From Crocinitomicaceae bacterium (GTDB lineage: Bacteria > Bacteroidota > Bacteroidia > Flavobacteriales_D > Parvicellaceae): 64,000 nucleotides of DNA. The notes under the pieces were generated by a model. The model worked only from the letters and a program-made list of their open reading frames with translations, was not told the DNA's origin and ran no database searches. The stretch spans positions 1 through 64,000 of the forward strand of contig PBNK01000041.1 in the NCBI GenBank assembly GCA_002723085.1, given 5' to 3'. A program made the translations under genes and the position numbers. This document shows positions 1-7,177 of the stretch, piece after piece (the first letter of the stretch is position 1; the number at the start of each line of letters is the position of its first letter).

Positions 1-166
1 AATTGTTTTCAAGATTAAAATAAATTTGCAAACCGTAATCAGAACCCATATTTACTTGACTTACATTTGCTGTCCTTATTTGAGGTTCAATAGGTATTTC
101 TTCTTTTAAACATGAAATATAAATCGTGGAAAGTGATAATATATAGATTATGTTTTTCACTTTCAT
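1..166 (-). CDS. HmuY-like lipoprotein, N-terminal fragment (runs off the window)
   Basis: The reading frame starts at the ATG whose complement lies at 164-166 and continues past base 1, so only about 55 residues are visible. The N-terminus is a lipoprotein signal with a lipobox ending in Cys (IYISC), followed by a Glu/Pro-rich tether. The stretch MGSDYGLQIYFNLENN resembles the start of the HmuY heme-binding domain and parallels GYSNQSYYNLNTG in the protein encoded at 2278-3519. The start lies only 2 bases after the TonB receptor stop, so it is the third gene of that operon. Inference: a surface-exposed heme-binding lipoprotein that feeds the receptor. The heme ligands and C-terminus are not visible, and the family call rests on one motif. 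Confidence 0.7.
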   Translation of the reverse strand, partial: MKVKNIIYILSLSTIYISCLKEEIPIEPQIRTANVSQVNMGSDYGLQIYFNLENN

Positions 167-168
167 TG

Positions 169-2274
169 TTAAAAATTTAATTTAAATGATGTGAAAAATG
201 ATCTTCCCCAACTCATTGGTATTGATCCGCTATTGCTTGAGTGGACTCCGTTATTCGTATTGTTTGAAGTGATGGATTGAACATCTAATAAGTTTTTGCC
301 TCCAATTGATAAAATTATTCTATCGTTATTAAATGTTTTACTAAAATTTAAATCTAACATAGTGAAGTTACTTATCTCTGATTGTGAGACTTCACCATCA
401 TCATTTATAAAAAAGCCTAAAGTTCTGCCAGTGTACTTATATAATGAAGAAATTTTAATGTTAAATTTAGGTATGTTGTAAGTCATAGTAAATCTAATTT
501 CTGGTGTGAAACTAAATGAAGGAATTTCTGATGAGCTGATAAAATAGAACCAAAAAAAAGATTTAAAAACATTAAGTATGGGAATCTTAGAGGAATCTGA
601 TAGTGAGTTGTACCTTCCAATGTTAGCTAATCCAATATTAATGTTTAATTTTTCATGTTTTAAACTTCCATTTAGTTGAATACCTGTGGTTTTGTTTTTT
701 CTTAAATTAAAATATGTATACTGATTACCTAAACCAGATTGTGCAAGTGTTATTAAATTGTCAATATCATTGTAAAATGCACCAAAATCAATTTGAATTA
801 CATGTTCGTTAGTTTTTTTACTCCAAACAATATCACTTGAAAAATTAGTTGATTGTTCGGGAATGAGGTCTTTATTACCAACAATGTTATGATTAATGTC
901 TACAAAATTAAAATAAAGCTCTTTCAAGCTTGGTGCTCTGAAACCTCTAGCATAAGAGCATCTAAAATTTAAATTTTTGGTTTGATATTTAAAATTTAGC
1001 GATGGTATAACAGGTACATTGTACATAGAGTTATATGTAAATCTTACAGCGGGTTTGATTATTAATTTTTCAATTTCTTTAAACTCGTAGCTTCCAAATA
1101 ATGCATAATCTGATTGAGTTTTAAGATTCCCTTCAATTCTTTTTCCATAAGCTGTCTCATGGTTAAATTCATAACCTAATTGGTAATTATTTTTCCCAAT
1201 TAAATTAGTCCAAGTTCCTCTACTTAAAATAGTATTGAATTTTATGGTGTCTTGATCTTCAGAAGAGCTGGTTTGTTGTTGTTCAAGTGTAGTTAAATCT
1301 TTAAAGTAGGTGTTTTTTATTCTTTTATAATTGTTAAAACCTCCAAGAATTCTTATTTGACTACCAGATTCTAATTTTTTATTATAATCCAATCCAATAT
1401 CTTTTCGCCATGTATAATAATAATCATCAAAAGCTGTTTCAAAATAGGGGGATCTAGGTGTTCCTCTATTTGTTATTTTTTCGTCAAATAGATTTACAAA
1501 AGTCCTTATTGATGAATTTTCATTTGAAAGAGAATATTCAATTTTAGAAAATAATTGTTCTTTAGGTTTCCAATCTTTGAATCTTGAAGAATCGGCAGGT
1601 TTAGAAACAGGAAACTCTATAAAAACATCTTCTGAATTCCATCCATCAAAGAAATTTCTTCCACCAGAAATGTTAAGGCTTCCTTTATTTAATTTATAAA
1701 ACACACTGGCATCTAAATTATATTGCCCTACAGTTTCATAATATGAATTTAGATCAAAGGAAAATTTTTTATCGCTTGATTTTTTAGAAATTAGATTAAT
1801 GGTTCCTGCGAGTGCATCAGTTCCATAATTTACTGAAAGAGGTCCTTCAACAATTTCAATTTGTTCAATGTTGTTTAGGTTTATTTGTGATATATCAACA
1901 TTGCCATTTACCCTGCCAATAACAGGTATACCATCAATTAAAATTTTTATGTTTTGACCAGAAACACCTTGTAAAGACATGCTGCTTCCAAGTATATTGT
2001 CTTGAGATAATCTTATGTTATTCTCAAAAGATAGAACATCTTTAAGATTAACAGCTCCTAAAGCTTCTATTTTTTCTCTGTCAATTACCTTTATTTTATT
2101 TATAGATTTTTCTTTATCTATTTTTTCATATTGGGCAGTAATGACAAATGTTTCTAATTCAAATAGTTTGTTGGGAATTACTGAATCAGTTTTGCTTTTT
2201 GTTAGTTCTTGACAAAAACTATTTATAGTAAAACCAAAAAAAAATAAAACCAGTATATTTCTTCTTATTATCAA
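169..2274 (-). CDS. TonB-dependent outer-membrane receptor, probably heme/iron uptake
   Basis: A 701-residue protein with a signal peptide (about residues 1-22, cleaved near SFCQ). A plug domain follows at about 55-165, with the typical segments VNLKDVLSF, LIDGIPVIG and IEIVEGPLSVNYGTDALAGTINLI. The rest is a beta-barrel with alternating aromatic strands, ending in the aromatic-terminated strand FTSFKLNF expected for BAM recognition. It lacks the N-terminal carboxypeptidase-like domain of SusC-type receptors, fitting a siderophore/heme/vitamin receptor. It sits between two HmuY-like genes, 3 bases after one and 2 before the other, and opposite an FTR1 iron permease. This context suggests heme or iron as substrate. 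Substrate specificity is inference; vitamin or metal-chelate uptake cannot be excluded. Confidence 0.9.
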   Translation of the reverse strand: MIIRRNILVLFFFGFTINSFCQELTKSKTDSVIPNKLFELETFVITAQYEKIDKEKSINKIKVIDREKIEALGAVNLKDVLSFENNIRLSQDNILGSSMSLQGVSGQNIKILIDGIPVIGRVNGNVDISQINLNNIEQIEIVEGPLSVNYGTDALAGTINLISKKSSDKKFSFDLNSYYETVGQYNLDASVFYKLNKGSLNISGGRNFFDGWNSEDVFIEFPVSKPADSSRFKDWKPKEQLFSKIEYSLSNENSSIRTFVNLFDEKITNRGTPRSPYFETAFDDYYYTWRKDIGLDYNKKLESGSQIRILGGFNNYKRIKNTYFKDLTTLEQQQTSSSEDQDTIKFNTILSRGTWTNLIGKNNYQLGYEFNHETAYGKRIEGNLKTQSDYALFGSYEFKEIEKLIIKPAVRFTYNSMYNVPVIPSLNFKYQTKNLNFRCSYARGFRAPSLKELYFNFVDINHNIVGNKDLIPEQSTNFSSDIVWSKKTNEHVIQIDFGAFYNDIDNLITLAQSGLGNQYTYFNLRKNKTTGIQLNGSLKHEKLNINIGLANIGRYNSLSDSSKIPILNVFKSFFWFYFISSSEIPSFSFTPEIRFTMTYNIPKFNIKISSLYKYTGRTLGFFINDDGEVSQSEISNFTMLDLNFSKTFNNDRIILSIGGKNLLDVQSITSNNTNNGVHSSNSGSIPMSWGRSFFTSFKLNF

Positions 2275-2277
2275 AGT

Positions 2278-3519
2278 TTATTGAACTAGTAATTTTTCGG
2301 TAATTCTTGAATTTCCGCATATGAAATTAACAAAATATACACCAGAATTAAGATGTGATAAAGATATTTTCTTTTGGGTAAAGCCAATTGAATTTAGTTT
2401 ATGAGTGTCCACTAAACTTCCATTAGCATTGTAAATATTTAAATAGTTATCAGTAGAATGATTATTTACATCATATAAAATAGTAACCTCTTTGTTAGTT
2501 GAAGGATTAGGATAAATAGCAAATGAATTAATCTCATCTATATCCATGGTATTTGCTGAAACTATAGACTCTTTTATGAAATTTATTTTTCCGGTTGAAC
2601 TGCCTTCAAAACCGATTAATTGAATTTTCCATATGTTTTCAGAAATATCCTTAACAAAGTAACATAACGAGTCTTGAATGTCATAACTAAAAGATGACAT
2701 GTTGAATGACTTCCAGTTATAACCAATGCTATTTATAGGACTTACAAAGGAATGAGAGTTATGATCAACATTATTTACATCAACGTTTTCAGCTTTGGCA
2801 ATTTGAATGTCTTTATTAGATAAAACACCAGTTACTCCATACATTGTTCCTGAACCTAGTTTGGTAACATATTTTGTGAAAACAATATGCCAATTGGATG
2901 AAATTGGTTCTCGATCTAGTTCAGCTTTATTTTGAATAGAGTAGTATCCGAAATTTTTTGTAGAGTAAGCTGTTTTAGAAACAGATGTAACTACTTCATT
3001 GGAACCGTCTAGGTTTGCATATTTAAAGTTATATGTTCCACTTGCTAGTTTGATTATTTGTAATTTTTTAAAGTCACCATTTGCAAGCTTTATTACATGT
3101 AAAGAATCACCTGTAATATGATGAGTTATTGTGCTGTAAATACCCCAGCCAAGATCCATTCCATTAGTTGGGTCAGCACTAGAGTTAAATGCTCCAATGC
3201 TCCAAGAGGTATCTGAGTTATGTAATTCTTTCCAGTTGCTGATTCCAATAGTGTCAATTGAAGCCCAATCATTAATAGCGCCATTTGGATAGGTATATAA
3301 TTTGATGTTAGCTTGACTGTTTATTCTAATAGCAGACCCGTAACCACCAGAACTAAATGCAAGATCCCAATCATTATTATCTATATTGGCAACTTCACCA
3401 GTGTTTAAGTTATAATACGATTGATTTGAATATCCAGTTTGAAGAAAAACTGAATCAGCCTCTTGAGCTGAAATATTTAAAATTAATAAACTAAAAGCTA
3501 AGGAAATGTAATTTTTCAT
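2278..3519 (-). CDS. HmuY-like heme-binding protein with type IX secretion C-terminal domain
   Basis: A 413-residue secreted protein with signal peptide MKNYISLAFSLLILNISA. Residues about 25-320 resemble the HmuY family: YSNQSYYNLNTG, then WDLAFSSGG and AIRINSQ, and later WHIVFTKY with YGVTGVLSN. Residues about 335-413 form a type A type IX sorting domain (FAIYPNPS, then a beta-sandwich, LNSGVYFVNF and a KLLVQ end). HmuY proteins are heme-binding partners of TonB receptors and are usually lipoproteins. Here one is built for T9SS export and would be released or attached through the sorting machinery. It is the first gene of the operon with the receptor. The divergent upstream region carries two palindromic sites. 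Heme binding is inferred; the ligand residues were not identified. Confidence 0.8.
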   Translation of the reverse strand: MKNYISLAFSLLILNISAQEADSVFLQTGYSNQSYYNLNTGEVANIDNNDWDLAFSSGGYGSAIRINSQANIKLYTYPNGAINDWASIDTIGISNWKELHNSDTSWSIGAFNSSADPTNGMDLGWGIYSTITHHITGDSLHVIKLANGDFKKLQIIKLASGTYNFKYANLDGSNEVVTSVSKTAYSTKNFGYYSIQNKAELDREPISSNWHIVFTKYVTKLGSGTMYGVTGVLSNKDIQIAKAENVDVNNVDHNSHSFVSPINSIGYNWKSFNMSSFSYDIQDSLCYFVKDISENIWKIQLIGFEGSSTGKINFIKESIVSANTMDIDEINSFAIYPNPSTNKEVTILYDVNNHSTDNYLNIYNANGSLVDTHKLNSIGFTQKKISLSHLNSGVYFVNFICGNSRITEKLLVQ

Positions 3520-3579
3520 GACTGATTTTTTTTATAGAATAATATCCGGCAAAATAATTAATAAATCCTTTTTTCATCA

Positions 3580-3597
3580 ATACCTTTAATAAGGTAT
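3580..3597. promoter_or_regulatory. Putative operator 1, ATACC-N8-GGTAT
   Basis: The 18-bp site ATACCTTTAATAAGGTAT has perfect 7-bp arms (ATACCTT/AAGGTAT) around a 4-bp centre. It lies 61 bases upstream of the hmuY-like start. A second site of the same outer pattern and length lies 49 bases further on. The regulator is unknown; an iron- or heme-responsive repressor is an inference from the flanking genes. Confidence 0.5.
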
Positions 3598-3646
3598 TTT
3601 ATTCATAATCAACTATTTAAATAACTTAATTTTTAAAATTATTTAT

Positions 3647-3664
3647 ATACCATGAAAAAGGTAT
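3647..3664. promoter_or_regulatory. Putative operator 2, ATACC-N8-GGTAT
   Basis: The 18-bp site ATACCATGAAAAAGGTAT repeats the outer arms and exact length of the site at 3580-3597. Both are followed by the same AAGGTATTTT context. It lies 53 bases upstream of the iron permease start, so each divergent transcription unit has one copy at a similar distance. The inner bases are less symmetric than in site 1. Confidence 0.5.
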
Positions 3665-3716
3665 TTTTTATTGTGAGATAAAATCTTAAAATTGCACAAA
3701 ATTTAAAATAATAAAA

Positions 3717-4598
3717 GTGAATACATTTATCATTACTTTCCGAGAATCTCTTGAAGCATCTTTAATAATTGGGATTATTTATACTATTCTTCATAGGAAG
3801 CAATTGTCTTCTCATATAAAATTCCTTTGGTTTGGTTTGTTAGCTGCAGTTGTATCATCTGTAGTTTTTGCTTTATTATTAGAATGGATAAATAAATCCA
3901 TAGAAAATGAATCAATAGAAAAGTTAACTGAAGGATTGTTAATGGTTGTTACTGCTGGATTTGTGTATTATGTTATTTTTTGGTTATCTAAACACGTTTC
4001 ATCAAAGGAAGCTATTGAATCTGATACATTAAAATCCACAGCAAAAACAATGGGAGTTTTTTGGATGGTTTATTTTACTGTATTAAGAGAGGGTTTTGAA
4101 ACGGTTATGTTCCTTTTTTCTGGATCTAAGATGGATGAATCTAATTTTTATTTAAACTTTTTTGCTGGCATTTTGCTGGCTTGTGGAATTGGATATTTAA
4201 TTTTTATACAAGGGAAAAGACTTAATCTTAGAAAGTTCTTTAAAGTAACTTCATTTTTATTGGTCATTTTTGCTTCTGGGATGGTTGCCTATGGTATTCA
4301 TGAAATTGAAGAGTTTTTTGTTAAAGGTGATCATTTAAGTTCTATTGGTATTGAAGATAAAAATGATATTGGCAGAGTATGGGATATACTACAACCTACA
4401 AAAGAATTGCCTGAGGGCGCTAATCCAAGTTTTTACAATGAAGTTAAAGGAAAGTATGTTCATGTTTTACATGATAAAGGATCTGTAGGTGGTGTTCTTA
4501 AGGGATTTACAGGTTACAATTCTAATCCAAACTGGGTCGAATTTATAATGTGGATTCTTTCTTTTGGATTCGGTATTTATTTATGGAGAAAATCATAA
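3717..4598 (+). CDS. FTR1-family high-affinity iron permease
   Basis: A 293-residue integral membrane protein with about seven hydrophobic segments. It carries both hallmark REXXE iron-translocation motifs: RESLE at residues 9-13 in the first helix and REGFE at 124-128 in the fourth. The start is GTG; no ATG lies closer to the first motif. In the family (yeast Ftr1, bacterial EfeU) these Glu residues move ferric iron released by a partner ferroxidase or peroxidase. No EfeO/EfeB partner is present in the window. Its divergent arrangement with the HmuY/TonB operon, with a matching operator on each side, suggests co-regulation and movement of iron across the inner membrane. The stop codon abuts the stop of the convergent DUF423 gene with no spacing. 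Confidence 0.9.
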   Translation: MNTFIITFRESLEASLIIGIIYTILHRKQLSSHIKFLWFGLLAAVVSSVVFALLLEWINKSIENESIEKLTEGLLMVVTAGFVYYVIFWLSKHVSSKEAIESDTLKSTAKTMGVFWMVYFTVLREGFETVMFLFSGSKMDESNFYLNFFAGILLACGIGYLIFIQGKRLNLRKFFKVTSFLLVIFASGMVAYGIHEIEEFFVKGDHLSSIGIEDKNDIGRVWDILQPTKELPEGANPSFYNEVKGKYVHVLHDKGSVGGVLKGFTGYNSNPNWVEFIMWILSFGFGIYLWRKS

Positions 4599-4994
4599 TT
4601 ATTTCCTCACTTTAAAAGGAACCAAAACCCATCCAATTATAAGTAAAGTACCTCCCAAAGGGGTTATCGGAATCATTATTTTACCAATAATGTTTAAATC
4701 AGCATAAAATGTTTTCACTATAGCTATGGTGTATAAAGAGCCAGAGAAAAATACGATTCCGATTAGTAGTAAAATACAACAAACTTTTACTTTTTTCACA
4801 AAATCAGATTTTTCTAAAAGAACCAAAGCAATTATTCCTAAACTATTTATGATTTGATAAAATATGCCTTTATTCCAAATGTCCATATAATAAGAGCTAA
4901 AGTGCTCTTTTAAGGCATGTGCACCAAAAGCACCAAATAGAATAGAAATTGCTATGCTAAAAGCTGCAATTTTAACAAATGATTTATTAGTCAT
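4599..4994 (-). CDS. DUF423 family membrane protein (YgdD-like)
   Basis: A 131-residue protein with four predicted transmembrane helices and the DUF423 signatures: GAFGAHALK near the N-terminus, IWNKGIFYQ, FFSGSLY in the middle and ITPLGG followed by GW near the end. The molecular function of this family is unknown. Its start overlaps the end of the upstream DUF4476 gene by 8 bases, implying translational coupling. Family membership is secure; no role can be assigned. Confidence 0.9.
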   Translation of the reverse strand: MTNKSFVKIAAFSIAISILFGAFGAHALKEHFSSYYMDIWNKGIFYQIINSLGIIALVLLEKSDFVKKVKVCCILLLIGIVFFSGSLYTIAIVKTFYADLNIIGKIMIPITPLGGTLLIIGWVLVPFKVRK

Positions 4995-5754
4995 TTTCTT
5001 TAATTATTTTTAAAAATAGATTTTTTGATTTTTCAAATTTGAATAATTCAATTAGTGAATGAAAATTATCTAAATCATAAATGTTTGGATACACTTCATT
5101 ACATAGTTCTATCCTATGATCTTCATAAGGGATAGATAATAAAAGTGTTCTTAGCTGAGTTGTTTTAATGCAGTTGTTTACCAGACCTTTTTTTAAAATA
5201 ATTAATTTTTTTTCAGAACTGTATATGCTATCTATTTTAATCAATAATTCATTTATCTTAACATTGGGTTCGCAACCAATATTCCCACTATAAGTTATTA
5301 CGTTGTTGTTTTTTAAGTTTTCATTTTTTTTTGTAGAATCCAATAATAAAATGCTGTCTTGAAAAAGTAAAATATTTTGATTAGTGTCCGAAATATTTAA
5401 GGTTGTAGATTCCCCATTATAAACCAGATGAGGGATACTGTCTTTAATAATTAGATTAAGAAATATTTTTGTGTTTTCTTTTTCAAAAAATATTGATTTA
5501 TTTATTTTTTCACTTGTACTGTCTAAAGCAACTGTGATTAAATGACTTTCATTAGCTAAGTTGCCAATGGTGATTTCATTCGAATTTAATTTTTGATTTA
5601 TTAATTGGTTATTGATGTATAAAAAAAAATGAGTGGAATCATCAAAATTAATAACCACCTGATTTGTCCCTTGTGAATGACCCATAGAAGGGAAATAGCA
5701 AAGAAGTAATATAAAAATAACAGTTCTTATTTTCTTGATTTCTAAACTATTCAT
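4987..5754 (-). CDS. Secreted DUF4476-domain protein
   Basis: A 255-residue protein with a signal peptide ending around MGHSQG. The N-terminal half looks like a small beta-rich domain with short strands. The C-terminal ~90 residues match the DUF4476 pattern seen in Bacteroidota: a helical segment, then SIPYEDHRIELCNEVYPNI, DLDNFHSLIELF and a closing KSKNLFLKII. The function is unknown. It is the first gene of a two-gene unit with the DUF423 membrane protein and lies 66 bases from the divergent saccharopine dehydrogenase-like gene. Confidence 0.75.
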   Translation of the reverse strand: MNSLEIKKIRTVIFILLLCYFPSMGHSQGTNQVVINFDDSTHFFLYINNQLINQKLNSNEITIGNLANESHLITVALDSTSEKINKSIFFEKENTKIFLNLIIKDSIPHLVYNGESTTLNISDTNQNILLFQDSILLLDSTKKNENLKNNNVITYSGNIGCEPNVKINELLIKIDSIYSSEKKLIILKKGLVNNCIKTTQLRTLLLSIPYEDHRIELCNEVYPNIYDLDNFHSLIELFKFEKSKNLFLKIIKEND

Positions 5755-5820
5755 GACTATTTAGCTAAATTTATTCGAAATTTAGAATAATTTATTTGCT
5801 TTGCAGTATAAAATTTTTCA

Positions 5821-7170
5821 ATGACAACAATTTTAGTAATAGGAGCTGGTAGATCATCCTCAACAATGATAAAATATTTACTTGAAAATGCAGTACAACA
5901 AGACTGGATGGTAAATGTCGTAGATGCTAATCTTTCATCAGCAAAAGAAAAAGTAAATGGCCATGAAAGGGGCAGATGTTTTGAATTTGATGCAACTAAT
6001 AAAAAAGATAGAGTTGAAAAGGTAAAAGAAGCAGATATTGTCATTTCAATGCTTCCAGCTCATCTTCATATTGAAGTGGTAAAAGATTGTATATTTTATA
6101 AAAAACATATTATTACACCAAGTTATATTTCTGAAGAAGTTAAAGCTTTGGATGCTCAAGCTAAAGAGGCTGGGATCATGGTGTTAAATGAAATGGGACT
6201 TGATCCAGGGATTGATCATATGTCTGCTATGAAAGTAATAAATGATATTTCTGAAATGGGGGGGGAGTTAACAGGATTTGAATCTTTTACTGGAGGTCTA
6301 GTTGCTCCTGAAAGTGATGATAACCCTTGGCATTATAAGTTTACATGGAACCCAAGAAATGTTGTTTTAGCAGGTCAAGGTGGAGCTGCAAAGTTTATTC
6401 AAGAAGGAAATTATAAATATATTCCTTATAACAAGTTATTTAGAAGAACTGAAATTATTGAGATTGATGGGTATGGAAAATTTGAAGGATATGCCAACAG
6501 AGATTCACTTAGATACAGATCTGTTTATGGGTTGGAAAATATTCCAACTATGTTTAGAGGAACATTAAGAAAAATTGGATTTTGTCGTGCATGGAATATG
6601 TTTGTTCAATTGGGTTGTACTGATGATACTTATGTAATTGAGAATTCTGAATCTATGACCAATAGAGAGTTTATTAATTCTTTTTTAGCTTACAATCCTC
6701 ATGATTCGGTTGAACTTAAATTCAGATACCATTTGGGTATTGAACAAGACGATTACATATGGGAAAAGTTTATTTCTTTAGGTATTTTTGATAATGTTAA
6801 AATCGGATTAAAAAACGCTACACCTGCACAAATTCTTCAAAAGATTTTAGAAGATAAATGGTCTTTAAGTGATGACGATAAAGATATGATTGTAATGTGG
6901 CATAAGTTTAATTTTAATTTGAATGGAATTCAAAAAGAAATCAGATCACATATGGTTTATATTGGTAAAGATATGACCTATACAGCTATGAGCGATACAG
7001 TTGGTTTACCAGTTGCTATTGCTGCAAAAATGATTCTTTCGAACGAGATAAATAAAACTGGAGTACTTCTTCCTATAGAAGCAGAAATTTATAAACCTAT
7101 TCTTAAAGAAATGGAGTCATTTGGTGTCCGTTTTCAAGAAAAAGAAGTGGAACCCGTTTTATACAAATAA
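5821..7170 (+). CDS. Saccharopine dehydrogenase-like NAD(P)-dependent oxidoreductase
   Basis: A 449-residue protein with an N-terminal Rossmann fold (TILVIGAGRSSS, glycine-rich loop near residues 8-13), then VVDANLS and ADIVISMLPAHLH. NEMGLDPGIDHM marks the junction to the C-terminal catalytic domain, as in Lys9/LKR-SDH type enzymes. The family interconverts saccharopine with lysine or 2-aminoadipate semialdehyde plus glutamate. Related enzymes also act on carboxynorspermidine, so the substrate is not certain. Length and the DPGIDH motif favour true saccharopine dehydrogenase. Codons near 6258-6265 form an eight-G run encoding Gly-Gly. It converges on cphA with a 7-base gap and is not in the same operon. 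Confidence 0.8.
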   Translation: MTTILVIGAGRSSSTMIKYLLENAVQQDWMVNVVDANLSSAKEKVNGHERGRCFEFDATNKKDRVEKVKEADIVISMLPAHLHIEVVKDCIFYKKHIITPSYISEEVKALDAQAKEAGIMVLNEMGLDPGIDHMSAMKVINDISEMGGELTGFESFTGGLVAPESDDNPWHYKFTWNPRNVVLAGQGGAAKFIQEGNYKYIPYNKLFRRTEIIEIDGYGKFEGYANRDSLRYRSVYGLENIPTMFRGTLRKIGFCRAWNMFVQLGCTDDTYVIENSESMTNREFINSFLAYNPHDSVELKFRYHLGIEQDDYIWEKFISLGIFDNVKIGLKNATPAQILQKILEDKWSLSDDDKDMIVMWHKFNFNLNGIQKEIRSHMVYIGKDMTYTAMSDTVGLPVAIAAKMILSNEINKTGVLLPIEAEIYKPILKEMESFGVRFQEKEVEPVLYK

Positions 7171-7177
7171 TTTTCTC

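Noticed and set aside
296-2212. Plus-strand ORFs inside the TonB receptor and similar ORFs inside other genes
   Set aside because: They are shadows of long, clearly homologous genes in another frame and show no domain signals.
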